DNA of 53,519 nt, taken from assembly GCA_900319715.1 (NCBI GenBank), contig ONPM01000005.1:1-53519 (forward strand), read 5' to 3'. The notes below the pieces were generated by a model. The model saw only the letters and a list, made by a program, of their open reading frames with translations, did not search any database and had not been told where the DNA came from. This document shows, piece by piece, positions 1-9,518 of the stretch. Position 1 is the first letter of the stretch, and each line of letters starts with the position of its first letter. A program made the translations under genes and the position numbers. The DNA comes from an uncultured Prevotella sp. GTDB taxonomy: Bacteria > Bacteroidota > Bacteroidia > Bacteroidales > Bacteroidaceae.

Positions 1-978
1 GGCATCTGCCGCGAGGTGGCACACCGTTACGATATCGACGGCATACACCTCGACTATATCCGTTATCCGGAAACGTGGAAGTTCAAGTATTCCCGTGAAC
101 AGGGTCGGCAGAACATCACCAGCATCGTCCGCAAGATCCACCGGGCCGTGAAGGCCGAGAAGCCCTGGGTAAAAGTGTCGTGCTCGCCTATTGGTAAGTA
201 CGATGACCTGAGCCGCTACAGGAGTGGTGGTTGGAATGCCTATACGGCCGTCTGTCAGGATGCCCAGGGATGGCTGCGCGAGGGACTCATGGACGAACTT
301 TTCCCCATGATGTACTTCCTGGGCAACCAGTTCTATCCCTTCGTGGCCGACTGGAAGGAACACGCCTACGGCAAGATCGTGGCTCCCGGACTCTCCATCT
401 ATATGCTCCATCCTTCAGAGCGCAACTGGGACCTCAGCATCATCCGTCGCGAGATGAACGTTCTCCGTCAGGAGGGCCTCGGATGCACCTTCTTCCGCTC
501 GAAGTTCCTGACAGACAACATCAAGGGCATCTACACCTTCACGAAGGATTTCAACCGGACCCCAGCCCTCATCCCTCCGATGCGCTGGATGGGGAAACAG
601 CCCCCTACCCCTGTCACGCTTCTGCAGATAGACCGCGGAAAGACCAGCGACCGTCTCATCTGGTATGGAGCCAGAGACCTCTCCGGAGCCAATTACCTAT
701 TATATAATATATATGCCTCCGACACTTGGCCCGTCGACACGGAGGATCCTCGTAACCTCATCGCCTGCCGACACCAGTATCAGCAACTCACCGTGCCCCA
801 TCAGGGTCATGCGCTCTACTATGCCGTGACTGCCACCGACCGCTATGGCAATGAGAGCCGTCCTAAGACCGTTCAGAATCTGGTCCGACCACAAGGAAAG
901 AAGCGTATTGACTTCCGTAGCCTGATCGTTGGCAAGCCTACCGATAAGACAAAAAAACAAACTCATTCTAAAAAATAA
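1..978 (+). CDS. GHL10-family glycoside hydrolase, C-terminal part (5' end outside window)
   Basis: The reading frame is open from base 1 to TAA at 976-978, so 325 codons of a longer gene are visible. YDIDGIHLDYIRYP at about residues 10-23 is the hallmark of the GHL10 TIM-barrel family (PF02638). E. coli DigH/YddW, which cleaves peptide-free peptidoglycan glycan strands, belongs to this family. Residues from about 200 to 295 look like a fibronectin-III-type domain (YYAVTATDRYGNESRP), followed by a lysine-rich tail. uxuA starts only 5 bp downstream, so the two are probably cotranscribed. The true substrate (peptidoglycan or a polysaccharide that yields uronates) cannot be told from sequence. 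A start at GTG 16 is unlikely because the barrel is clearly cut by the window edge. Confidence 0.85.
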   Translation, partial: GICREVAHRYDIDGIHLDYIRYPETWKFKYSREQGRQNITSIVRKIHRAVKAEKPWVKVSCSPIGKYDDLSRYRSGGWNAYTAVCQDAQGWLREGLMDELFPMMYFLGNQFYPFVADWKEHAYGKIVAPGLSIYMLHPSERNWDLSIIRREMNVLRQEGLGCTFFRSKFLTDNIKGIYTFTKDFNRTPALIPPMRWMGKQPPTPVTLLQIDRGKTSDRLIWYGARDLSGANYLLYNIYASDTWPVDTEDPRNLIACRHQYQQLTVPHQGHALYYAVTATDRYGNESRPKTVQNLVRPQGKKRIDFRSLIVGKPTDKTKKQTHSKK

Positions 979-983
979 TCATT

Positions 984-2237
984 ATGGAAAGAACATGGAG
1001 ATGGTTTGGCAAGAAAGACAAGATTACTCTTGCCCAACTAAGACAAATTGGTGTTGAGGGCATCGTCACAGCCCTTCACGACGTACCTTTAGGCGAGGTG
1101 TGGACCCGAGAGAAGATCCGCGACCTGCGCGAGTATATTGAGAGTTACGGCATGCGCTGGAGTGTCGTTGAGTCGCTGCCTGTCGTGGAGACCATCAAGT
1201 ATGGCGGTCCTGACCGCGACCATCAGATCGAGGTCTACAAAGAGTCGCTGCGCAACCTCTCGGCAGAGGGCATCCACTGCATCTGCTACAATTTCATGCC
1301 AGTATTGGACTGGGCACGTACAGACCTGCAGCACGACAATCCCAACGGTGCCACGAACCTCTACTTCAACTATGCCGAGTTCGCCTACTTCGACATCTAT
1401 ATCCTGAAGCGTCCTGGTGCCCGTGAGGAGTGGGCTAAGTTTCAGTTCCCTGAGGGCTGGGGCGAAGGACGTAACGTGCTGGCAGAGTGCGACGAACTGG
1501 CTAAGACGATGACGCCCGAGAAGGATCACCAACTCGTGGAGACCATCATCATCAAGACACAGGGCTTCGTCTCTGGCAACTTCAGCGAGAACGACGAGGC
1601 GCCCGTGCAGAAGTTCCGTGAGTTCCTCGATCTCTATAGGGGCATCGACAAGGCGCAGTTGCGTGCCAACATGAAGTACTTCCTCGAGGCCATCATGCCG
1701 ACATGCGAGGAGTATGGCATGAACATGTGCGTCCATCCCGACGATCCCCCCATCGAGATCCTCGGCCTGCCGCGTATCGTCCGTACGGAGGAGGATATCC
1801 AGTGGTTCCTCGATGCTGTGCCCAACAAGCACAACGGCTTGACCTTCTGTGCTGGCAGCCTCTCCGCAGGTGCCTATAACAACGTGGTCGATCTGGCCAA
1901 GAAGTTCGCCTCGCGCACCCACTTCGTCCATCTGCGCTCCTGCCACATCTTCCCCAACGGCGACTTCACGGAGGCCTCCCACCTCGGTGGTCGGGCAGAC
2001 CTCATCGAACTCTGCCGCATCTTCGAGAAGGAAAACCCCGAACTCCCCATGCGTGTCGACCACGGCATGACCTTCACCGACCAGCCTGGCGGCATCTTCG
2101 ACGAGTCCTCACATGGCCATAATGCCGGCTACACCCTCCTGGGCCGTATGTTCGCCCTCGGACAGGTGCAGGGCATCCTCGCCACCGTCGACCGTGAATT
2201 AGGAATAGAATACAAACAACCCGGATTCTTTGATTAG
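984..2237 (+). CDS. uxuA: Mannonate dehydratase
   Basis: Converts D-mannonate to 2-keto-3-deoxygluconate in the hexuronate (glucuronate) catabolic pathway in the cytoplasm. The 417-residue protein starts MERTWRWFGKKD and has the family blocks GVEGIVTALHD, ICYNFMPVLDWARTDL, MCVHPDDPP, FCAGSLSAG and FVHLRSCH. The His and Cys residues of the last three blocks match the metal-binding region of this Mn/Fe-dependent xylose-isomerase-like barrel. Length is close to the usual 390-400 residues. The ATG lies 5 bp after the stop of the GHL10 gene, and a uxuB-like gene follows on the same strand, which makes the assignment secure. Confidence 0.95.
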   Translation: MERTWRWFGKKDKITLAQLRQIGVEGIVTALHDVPLGEVWTREKIRDLREYIESYGMRWSVVESLPVVETIKYGGPDRDHQIEVYKESLRNLSAEGIHCICYNFMPVLDWARTDLQHDNPNGATNLYFNYAEFAYFDIYILKRPGAREEWAKFQFPEGWGEGRNVLAECDELAKTMTPEKDHQLVETIIIKTQGFVSGNFSENDEAPVQKFREFLDLYRGIDKAQLRANMKYFLEAIMPTCEEYGMNMCVHPDDPPIEILGLPRIVRTEEDIQWFLDAVPNKHNGLTFCAGSLSAGAYNNVVDLAKKFASRTHFVHLRSCHIFPNGDFTEASHLGGRADLIELCRIFEKENPELPMRVDHGMTFTDQPGGIFDESSHGHNAGYTLLGRMFALGQVQGILATVDRELGIEYKQPGFFD

Positions 2238-2314
2238 TTGAGTATACAACTATCGCATGTGTGAAACAAATCCATCTCAATCTTTAACATATAATTACCA
2301 TGTAATTTATCATA

Positions 2315-2322
2315 TAATTTTG
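2315..2322 (+). promoter_or_regulatory. Bacteroidetes -7 box upstream of uxuB-like gene
   Basis: TAATTTTG fits the TAnnTTTG -7 consensus and leaves a leader of roughly 60 nt before the ATG at 2390. No convincing TTTG -33 box is seen at 19-21 bp upstream, so this is a moderate call. Confidence 0.45.
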
Positions 2323-2340
2323 CCCCGTATGGAATTAATG

Positions 2341-2362
2341 ATTAATTCGTGGTAATTCGTGT
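2341..2362. repeat. Short ATTCGTG direct repeat in the uxuB leader
   Basis: Two tandem units of AATTCGTGKT occur here in non-coding DNA. The same ATTCGTG(T) unit makes up two in-frame inserts in the galactokinase-like gene (52339-52406 and 52835-52870), so this is the intergenic form of a dispersed microrepeat. Confidence 0.5.
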
Positions 2363-2389
2363 TGATTAAGACTTTAGAATTTAAGACAT

Positions 2390-3976
2390 ATGAAACTGAA
2401 TGATATTTTTAGCGGCAACTACAACGCCGCAGAGTGGGAAGCCAAAGGCTATCAACTTCCCAAGTTCGACATCAAGGCCATCCGCGAGAAGACCGCCAAG
2501 CAACCCACATGGGTACATTTCGGCGGTGGAAACATCTTCCGTGCCTTCCCTGCCGCCATCCTCAACGATGCCCTGAACACGGGCAAATACGATCGCGGCG
2601 TCATCGTCGCCGAGACCTTCGACTTCGAGGTCATCGACAAGGCATACGCCCCTTACAACAACCTCTCACTCTGTGTGAACCTCTGTTCTGACGGCTCCAT
2701 CGAGAAGAAGGTCATCGCCAGCGTCACCGAGGCCCTCAAGGCTGACCCGCAGTTCCCCGACTGGCAGCGCCTCGTCGAGATCTTCCGCAACCCATCGCTC
2801 CAGATGATCTCGTTCACCATCACCGAGAAAGGCTACACCTTCAACGATGCCGACCTGGCGCGTGGCCTGAAGCCCGTCTTCGCCATGGGTAAGGTCTGCG
2901 CCCTGCTCTATGAGCGCTGGCAGGCAGGACAGCGCCCCCTCACCATCCAGTCGATGGACAACTGCTCACACAACGGCGACAAGGTGAAAGCCGGCATCAT
3001 GGCCTACGCCGAGAAGTGGGCTGCCGACGGCCTTGTGCCAGAAGACTTCCTCGACTACCTGAAGGACGAGACGCACATCACCTTCCCCTGGTCGATGATC
3101 GACAAGATCACCCCCCGTCCGCATGAGAAGGTGAAGGAGATGCTCGCTGCCGACGGCTTTGAGGACAACGACTATATCGAGACCGAGAAGCACACCTTCA
3201 CGGCTCCCTTCGTGAATGCCGAAGAAGTGCAGTATCTCGTCATCGAGGACAACTACACCAACGGCCGTCCCCCACTCGACCTCGGCGGTGCCCTCTACAC
3301 TACCCGTGAGACGGTGGATAAGGTGGAGACGATGAAGGTGACCACCTGTCTGAATCCCCTCCATACTGCCATGAGTATCTACGGCTGTATGCTGGGTTAC
3401 ACGCTCATCTCTGCCGAGATGGCCGACGAGGACCTGCGTCCCTTCATCCAGAAGATCGGCTATATAGAGGCCATGCCTGTGGTCACCGATCCTGGTGTGC
3501 TGAACCCCTACGAGTTCATCGGTGCCGTCATCAACCGTCGTCTGCCGAACCCCTTCATGCCTGATGCGCCCCAGCGTATCGCCATGGACACCTCGCAGAA
3601 ACTGCCTATCCGCTTCGGTGAGACGTTGAAGAAATACATCGCCCGTGGTCTCGACAAGTCGAACCTCGTGCTCATCCCCCTCACGCTGGCTGGCTACGCC
3701 CGTTACCTGAAGGGAATCAAGGACGACGGCACCCCCTTCGACTGTTCTCCCGACCCCATGCTCGAGGAACTGCAGGCCATCGTCGCTCCGCTGGAGATTG
3801 GCAAGCCCGATCAGGACTGGAGTCCGCTGAAGAAACTCTACAGCCGCAAGGATGTCTTCGGTCTCGACCTCTACGAGGCTGGCCTAGGCGAACAGATCGA
3901 AGGCTACGTGAAGGAACTCTACGCCGGCCCGGGAGCCGTCCGCAAGACCCTCCACAAATACGTACAGGCCCGCTAA
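2390..3976 (+). CDS. uxuB: Mannitol dehydrogenase family oxidoreductase, probable fructuronate reductase
   Basis: Likely interconverts fructuronate and mannonate with NAD(H), the step before UxuA. At 528 residues it is a typical long-chain polyol dehydrogenase. An N-terminal Rossmann-type segment (WVHFGGGNIFRAF, about residues 38-50) is followed by the catalytic helix signature K-x5-N-x2-H in KVTTCLNPLHTAMSIYG, with H as substrate-binding residue. PFMPDAPQRIAMDTSQKLPIR is the family's C-terminal block. It follows uxuA on the same strand after a 152-bp gap that has its own -7 box and a bidirectional terminator lies just after it. Mannitol or altronate activity (tagaturonate reductase type) is the alternative; neighbour uxuA favours fructuronate. 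Confidence 0.85.
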   Translation: MKLNDIFSGNYNAAEWEAKGYQLPKFDIKAIREKTAKQPTWVHFGGGNIFRAFPAAILNDALNTGKYDRGVIVAETFDFEVIDKAYAPYNNLSLCVNLCSDGSIEKKVIASVTEALKADPQFPDWQRLVEIFRNPSLQMISFTITEKGYTFNDADLARGLKPVFAMGKVCALLYERWQAGQRPLTIQSMDNCSHNGDKVKAGIMAYAEKWAADGLVPEDFLDYLKDETHITFPWSMIDKITPRPHEKVKEMLAADGFEDNDYIETEKHTFTAPFVNAEEVQYLVIEDNYTNGRPPLDLGGALYTTRETVDKVETMKVTTCLNPLHTAMSIYGCMLGYTLISAEMADEDLRPFIQKIGYIEAMPVVTDPGVLNPYEFIGAVINRRLPNPFMPDAPQRIAMDTSQKLPIRFGETLKKYIARGLDKSNLVLIPLTLAGYARYLKGIKDDGTPFDCSPDPMLEELQAIVAPLEIGKPDQDWSPLKKLYSRKDVFGLDLYEAGLGEQIEGYVKELYAGPGAVRKTLHKYVQAR

Positions 3977-3990
3977 ACAGCAAACTCCAT

Positions 3991-4031
3991 AAAAAAAGAA
4001 GGTTACAAATCGCATTGTAACCTTCTTTTTT
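3991..4031. terminator. Bidirectional terminator between convergent uxuB-like and BspA-like genes
   Basis: An 11-bp perfect stem (GAAGGTTACAA / TTGTAACCTTC) with a 6-nt loop is flanked by seven A on the left and seven T on the right, so it works for either strand. It sits between two genes that converge. Confidence 0.9.
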
Positions 4032-4045
4032 ATTCCGACGCAGAA

Positions 4046-7000
4046 CTACTCGCCCAGGATGATCTTCTGTATCAGTTCGATATCCTTCTCGTCCGCACTG
4101 CTGTCACCATTCACGTCGGCGGCATTGGCGTCGAAGCCTTCCACGGCTATGCCCTTCTTATGGTTGACGATGGCTACGATATCGGCCACGTTCACCTTAT
4201 TGTCACCATTAGCATCGCCACGGAGCACGATCACGAAGGTCGTCGTACCGCTGACCGTGTAGTTGCCGCCAGCCTTGTCAGTGATGGTGACGGTAGCAAT
4301 ACCTACATTCTTATTATTACTATAGCCAACGGTATATTCCGAGGCGGGGATGGTTGTTGAACCGTCCTTCACCGTCACCGTCGGCTTCTTCTCTGAGCCA
4401 TCATAGACAAATGAGGTCGCGCTCAGCGTAATCGTCGGACTGCTCACCGTCTTAGGATTGACAGTCAGCACGTAGTAAACCGAACCTCCCTCGTAGATAC
4501 TGTTTCCAACAAACTTGGCAGAGATAGTAGTCTCGCCAGCCTTCAGCACAGTCACTTTACCATCACTGGCCACGGTGGCAACCTCGGGTTTACTACTCGC
4601 ATAGGTAACAGGCAGACCATACTGATTCGTCAGTGTGGGCGGAGTGAAACTTGCGCCATAAGTGGCTTTTGCCGTGGCAGCAGAGAAGGCCAGCCCGTTT
4701 TCGTTCTTCGAAATCTTCAGGGTATAGGAAGCCGACCCCTCGTAACTATCATCTTCAACAACGGCGGTAATCATTACCTCACCGATGGCCTTTGGCGTCA
4801 CCTTGCCAGTTACAGCACCGACAGTAGCCAAGTTGTCATTGCTGCTTGAATATTTGATGGCTAATCCCGCTGGAGTGACAGATGGTGTAGGAGAATCGAT
4901 GTCGACACCAATCTTTGCAACGACCTCTGTCATGGGGAACGACACCGTAGCCGTCCCCTTCGATACAGTCAGTGTGTAACTGACTGTACTGGCATCATAG
5001 ACACCATCACCGGCGAAATATGCTGAAATCACGGTTTCGCCTGCACTGTTCAGTGTCACGTTGCCATCGGCATCGACGCTGGCAACATAAGGTCGGCTGC
5101 TGGAGATAGCAACTGGCAGCGCATGCTCGTTCGACAAGGTGGGTGGCGTAAAGGGCTTTCCGACCGTACCCGTCGCCGTAGCAGCAGAGAAACTCAGTCC
5201 GTTCTCGTTCTTCGCAATCTTCATCTTATAAGAGGCGGAACCTTCGTAACGTACATCATCCACCGTAGCCGTCATGGTGACCTCACCCTCACCATGAGGG
5301 GTCACCTTTCCGTTGCTGGCATCGACAGTGGCCAGATCGGCATTGCTGCAAGAATAAACGACGCTAAGCCCTGCCGGATCCACCGTCAGTTCTGGCATGA
5401 AGTCGACACCAACCTTTGCATTAACGACTGCCGAGGCGAATATGAGGGAGGCTATGCCTTTCGATATCGTCAACGTATAGGTGGCATTACCTGCCTCATA
5501 AGTATTAGTCTCTTCCGACGAGGCCGTAATCACCACTGTACCAGGCTTGTAAATGGTTACCGTGCCGTCCGTATAATTCACCGAAGCCACCCCAGAATCG
5601 CTGCTTCCATAATGGACAGACAAGTTGTGGGTATTGGACAATACGGGCGCAGTAAACATCTCCCCAATGACAGCCGCAGCCGTTGCGACTGAGAATGACA
5701 AGTCGGCAGTCTTTTTCGTGATGGTGACGGTATAGGAAGCCGTACCTTGGTATCTCTCGTCATTAACCGTTGCCGTGATAGTGGCAGAGCCAACTTTTCG
5801 TGCAGTCACCTTTCCTTCATAATTGACAATGGCCACTGTCCTGTCGCTGGTGGAATATTTAATGTCCAGTCCTGTTGGAGAGACCGTCAGCGAAGGAGTG
5901 AATGTATCACCCACCTTAGCCTCTACTGCTGTCTGGTCAAACGACAGGATGGCTGCAGCCTTCTCGACAGTCAGCAGATAACTGGTATGACAGGGTTCAT
6001 AAGTGGAATTACCAGCGAAGCTCGCAGTAATGGTGGCTGCACCCGCCTTCAGGATTGTCACAGCGCCTGTGTTTATATCCACCTTCGCCACAGCCGTGTT
6101 ACTACTACTGTAACTTACAGTCAGTGAATGTGTGTTTGTCAGGGCCGGTGGGGTGAAGTCGGCACCATAGGTCGTGGTGGCGGTGGTCGAGGCGAAAGCC
6201 AGTCCGCTGTCGTTCTTGGTAATCGTCAACTGATAAGAGGCAGAACCCGCATATTGTGTGTCAGCGATAGTGGCTGTGATGGTCACAGTACCTTCGGCAT
6301 TGGGCATAACCACACCCGTACTCTCCACGACCGTAGCAATCGCCGTATTACTGCTGGAATACTTCACCGCCAACGTGCTGCTTGGCGCAATGGTCAGCGC
6401 CGGGGAGTTGAATGCCTGGCCGACCTTGCCCGTACATGCCGTCTCGGCAAATGTCAGTGTGGCGGCGGCTGCCGACACCGTCAACACATATTGGGCATCC
6501 GCAGCGGCATTGTAATAGTCGTTACCCTCAAAAGAAGCGGTGATAGTGGTGGTTCCCGATGCCTGCAGATTAACCTCGCCCTCAACACCTGTCAGGGTGG
6601 CCACACTCTCATTGCTGCTCTGATAAGTAATCAGATGGTCGGTTAGCAGCGAGGCAGGAACGGCTGTCAGCGTAGGCCGTGTCAGGGTACCGCCAAAAAC
6701 CACACTCGCCGTTGTTGGAGTGTATGACAGACTGGCATCACCTTTCGTCACGGTGAGTGTATAACTGGCTGACCCTGCGATATATTGGTCGTTGCCCGCA
6801 AAGGTGGCGGTAATCGTCGTCACACCCGGTTTTACAAGCGTCACCACCCCATTGGCATCAATCGTTGCGGCTGCTGTATTACTGCTGGTATAGGTCACGG
6901 CAAGAGAGTGAGGATTGGCAAGTGTGGGCAGTGCTGTCGTAGAGACATATTTCACAGAGACAGATGCGGCAGAATAAGCCAGTCCACTGGCTGCGGCCCC

Positions 7001-8908
7001 CCTTGTGATGACCACTTGCTCCTTGATGGGATAACCCTGGGCATCACACACGGCATACTGGGTACTGTTCCAAACAGCACCCAATGGCTGGGTAATGGCC
7101 ACGCCATCACCTAAATGAAACTCTCCGGAAACAACGATACTACCTCCCGAACTACCTGTCGCCTTCAGTTTACCGCCTGTCACCGTAAGCACAGAGGTGT
7201 TCGAACCATAGAAGCCTGTTCCTCCAGATATTTCCAGTGTACCACCCGTCATCGTAAAGTAACGATTGTTCTCTATTCCTGAAGTCTGGCCACTCACTGT
7301 CATCTGACCAGAACCACTCAATGTCAGGTCCCCCTCGTTAAGCCAGGCTGTATTGATAGAATAAGTACATGTCAACTCACAAGAACCCGTGGCAACGACG
7401 GAAAGCGTTCCTGAATTAGTGATAACAGGATATTGGGTCGATTCCAGTTTCGCGCCATTCAGCGAGAGTGTCAATGCACTATAATCATCATTGGCCGCAA
7501 GGGAGAGCGTACCATCTGTCAGGCTGGTGCCAAGAGCCGTTATCAGTTCGGTATTATTAACAAGGTAGTCACTGTTCATTTGTTTCCCACAAAGACTGAG
7601 GTCAAACGACTTGGCACTGACCGTCAGTGTATATGAAACACTATGGGCACGATAGTCCGCATTACCGGCAAACGAGGCGGTAATGGTGGTTGTTCCCGAA
7701 TGAAGAGGCGTTACCGCACCTGTTGTTGGATCAACCGTCGCAACCGTCTCATCACTGCTACTATAGGTTACAGATAGTCCAGAAGGTGTCAGCGATAAGG
7801 TAGGCAGCGTGTAAGTATCTCCTACCGTTATCGTCTTGGTGCTGGCCGAGAAACTCATCACGGGCTGATTCGTCTCTGTAAAATAGCCTGAAGTAGGATT
7901 GGCATACTCTGCGGTAATATAATCATTAGAGTATGTTATCTTTCCTTTTAGTTTGGAACAATATGCAAACATTTCAGAGGAGGTCGTCAGTCCTGCATGA
8001 TTCCAGTCACTGTTACTATAGATGGTCACTAATTGATCGTCATAATAGAACATCTTACTCATATTTGTTACCTTCGACACGTCAAAACGACTCAGGTTGA
8101 GACTTGTCAAAGCCCTACAATTACCGAACATATCATACATGTTTGTTACTTCCGATGTATTGAAGGAAGTCACATCAAGCGATGATAGCAACTGGCAATT
8201 CGAGAACATATATTGCATATCCTCCACTTTGGCAGTATTGAAAGATGCTACATTGAGGGATGTCAGTTTCTGACAATTATAAAACATGCTTCCCATCGTC
8301 GTCACATTTTCTGTATTGAATTGGCTGATATCAAGAGAGGTAAGCGACGTACATCCAGAAAACATATAGTGCATTTGATTGACTTTTGATGTATCGAACA
8401 TACTCAGGTCAAGACTGGTAAGTTTACTACAGCCCGCGAACATAGATTCCATAGAATAAATATTTCCTGTGTTTACGCCTGTAAAGTCAAGTATAGTCAA
8501 TTCACTACAATTCTGGAACATCTTAGAAGCATCCCAAGTATCTGCTTTCAGGGCATTACTTACACCCGATACACTCGTTAATGCCATAAAGTCTTTAAAC
8601 ATGTATGAACAGTTATTAAAGCCAGAACTCTTAAGACTGCTTTCAATCACTGCAGTCGTGCAACTACTCTTGACCGTACTATTCTCTTTGTATTTATAAT
8701 AGTCACTTCCCTGCCATACATTTGTTATGGTCTGACCGTTGTAGGTTCCACCATCGGCATAATTGCTTTCGCTAGATAGAAAGTAAAGGGTTGTGTTTCC
8801 TTCACACCAGATCACATAAATCTTGGCTTCAGCCCAAGCACTCGAAAAGCCCACGCCGCTCAATAGCGAGGTCAGCAATAGCACCGTCAAAAACAATCTC
8901 TTCTTCAT
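4046..8908 (-). CDS. BspA-type LRR surface protein with 11 Ig-like repeats and C-terminal dockerin
   Basis: A 1620-residue secreted protein. MKKRLFLTVLLLTSLLSGVGFSSAWA is a signal peptide. About residues 90-330 carry DUF285/BspA-type repeats of the form MFxGCxxLTSLDxSxFNT. Then come one Ig-like (Big_2) domain, a beta-helix-like stretch (about 430-630), ten more Ig-like repeats of about 83 residues, an MBG-like domain and a type I dockerin (about 1560-1620) with two calcium loops beginning DANGDNKVNVAD and DVNGDSSADEKD. BspA-type proteins of oral and gut Bacteroidales bind host matrix or other bacteria; that role here is inferred. The dockerin suggests docking to a cohesin rather than type IX anchoring. 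It has its own -7 box at 8949-8956. Confidence 0.9.
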   Translation of the reverse strand: MKKRLFLTVLLLTSLLSGVGFSSAWAEAKIYVIWCEGNTTLYFLSSESNYADGGTYNGQTITNVWQGSDYYKYKENSTVKSSCTTAVIESSLKSSGFNNCSYMFKDFMALTSVSGVSNALKADTWDASKMFQNCSELTILDFTGVNTGNIYSMESMFAGCSKLTSLDLSMFDTSKVNQMHYMFSGCTSLTSLDISQFNTENVTTMGSMFYNCQKLTSLNVASFNTAKVEDMQYMFSNCQLLSSLDVTSFNTSEVTNMYDMFGNCRALTSLNLSRFDVSKVTNMSKMFYYDDQLVTIYSNSDWNHAGLTTSSEMFAYCSKLKGKITYSNDYITAEYANPTSGYFTETNQPVMSFSASTKTITVGDTYTLPTLSLTPSGLSVTYSSSDETVATVDPTTGAVTPLHSGTTTITASFAGNADYRAHSVSYTLTVSAKSFDLSLCGKQMNSDYLVNNTELITALGTSLTDGTLSLAANDDYSALTLSLNGAKLESTQYPVITNSGTLSVVATGSCELTCTYSINTAWLNEGDLTLSGSGQMTVSGQTSGIENNRYFTMTGGTLEISGGTGFYGSNTSVLTVTGGKLKATGSSGGSIVVSGEFHLGDGVAITQPLGAVWNSTQYAVCDAQGYPIKEQVVITRGAAASGLAYSAASVSVKYVSTTALPTLANPHSLAVTYTSSNTAAATIDANGVVTLVKPGVTTITATFAGNDQYIAGSASYTLTVTKGDASLSYTPTTASVVFGGTLTRPTLTAVPASLLTDHLITYQSSNESVATLTGVEGEVNLQASGTTTITASFEGNDYYNAAADAQYVLTVSAAAATLTFAETACTGKVGQAFNSPALTIAPSSTLAVKYSSSNTAIATVVESTGVVMPNAEGTVTITATIADTQYAGSASYQLTITKNDSGLAFASTTATTTYGADFTPPALTNTHSLTVSYSSSNTAVAKVDINTGAVTILKAGAATITASFAGNSTYEPCHTSYLLTVEKAAAILSFDQTAVEAKVGDTFTPSLTVSPTGLDIKYSTSDRTVAIVNYEGKVTARKVGSATITATVNDERYQGTASYTVTITKKTADLSFSVATAAAVIGEMFTAPVLSNTHNLSVHYGSSDSGVASVNYTDGTVTIYKPGTVVITASSEETNTYEAGNATYTLTISKGIASLIFASAVVNAKVGVDFMPELTVDPAGLSVVYSCSNADLATVDASNGKVTPHGEGEVTMTATVDDVRYEGSASYKMKIAKNENGLSFSAATATGTVGKPFTPPTLSNEHALPVAISSSRPYVASVDADGNVTLNSAGETVISAYFAGDGVYDASTVSYTLTVSKGTATVSFPMTEVVAKIGVDIDSPTPSVTPAGLAIKYSSSNDNLATVGAVTGKVTPKAIGEVMITAVVEDDSYEGSASYTLKISKNENGLAFSAATAKATYGASFTPPTLTNQYGLPVTYASSKPEVATVASDGKVTVLKAGETTISAKFVGNSIYEGGSVYYVLTVNPKTVSSPTITLSATSFVYDGSEKKPTVTVKDGSTTIPASEYTVGYSNNKNVGIATVTITDKAGGNYTVSGTTTFVIVLRGDANGDNKVNVADIVAIVNHKKGIAVEGFDANAADVNGDSSADEKDIELIQKIILGE
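4455..7000 (-). repeat. Ten tandem Ig-like repeats (about 250 bp each) of two subtypes
   Basis: Read on the minus strand, the repeats fall into two kinds. Type A starts LxFSxATA and has TPPTLTNxHxLPVxYSSS. Type B has VxAKVGxxFxPxLTVxPxGL and a shorter last loop (DDxRYEGSASY). From the C-terminal end they alternate A B A B A B A, then B B A. The unit of duplication therefore appears to be an A+B pair of about 500 bp. Confidence 0.75.
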
Positions 8909-8948
8909 AACTCTACAGGGTTTTATGGTTTATTTCTTATTTCTGGTG

Positions 8949-8956
8949 CAAAGTTA
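8949..8956 (-). promoter_or_regulatory. -7 box of the BspA-like gene
   Basis: The minus strand reads TAACTTTG followed by CACC, a standard TAnnTTTG box about 40 bp before the ATG at 8908. No clear -33 TTTG at the expected distance. Confidence 0.65.
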
Positions 8957-9078
8957 CGAAAAAAAGTTCATAGGTTGGTTGACATTTTCTACCAAAATGA
9001 TCAACCACCCCATGCAAAATCTTACAAAGTGCTATTCCTAATCAGATGCCTCACCCATGATGATACATGTTAAATAAC

Positions 9079-9496
9079 GAAAACACCCTACATTCCTACA
9101 TTTTGCTTGTAAACATCTGATATATAGTATATTAGCCTATGTAGGGTGCCTACATAACAGGAGGCAACCATACATAAAATGCTGAAAATTTGACATCTTT
9201 ACACCAATATTGATACTTAAAACTCTGTATATGAGGGTATTCCATTTCTGTTCCTCCGACTGAAACACTGTGTTTCTCCTATGGAAACACTCTGTTTCTC
9301 TTAGGGAAACACAGTGTTTCCATTGTCGGAACAAGTATGAAACACTCTGTTTCAAATACTACTGAAACGGTCAAATCAATGGTAAAAATGCCCTGTCTAT
9401 GTAGGGTTGATGATTTCCATGTAGGCACCATACATAGTCTTACCTTCTGAATATCAGAAGATTAGGCGGAAAATGTAGGAATGTAGGTCTGTTTTC
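9079..9496. repeat. 418-bp MITE-like symmetric palindromic element, non-coding
   Basis: The gene-free stretch 8909-9518 is mostly this element. Its ends are inverted repeats of 26-27 bp: GAAAACA then CCTACATTCCTACATTTT at 9079-9104, and the complement at 9470-9496. Two inner pairs mirror each other: CATCTGATAT (9114-9123) with ATATCAGAAG (9451-9460), and TATGTAGGGTGCCTACAT (9138-9155) with ATGTAGGCACCATACATA (9419-9436). Spacing between pairs is the same on both arms. The centre carries four GAAACAC-NN-GTTTC-like palindromes (9262-9353). No transposase is present. It could be a MITE, or a large structured RNA/DNA hairpin. Confidence 0.75.
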
Positions 9497-9518
9497 ACTT
9501 CTCAGAAAAAAAAGCGAG

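Noticed and set aside
1089-2063. Long antisense open frame over uxuA
   Set aside because: It mirrors uxuA codon structure, has no recognisable domain, and uxuA is certain.
9262-9353. Possible CRISPR array from the GAAACAC repeats
   Set aside because: Units are 15-bp palindromes spaced 22-33 bp with no unique spacers of fixed length and no cas genes.
9137-9355. 72-codon open frame in the 8.9-9.5 kb gap
   Set aside because: It is made entirely of the palindromic element and its GAAACA repeats; no promoter or family resemblance.
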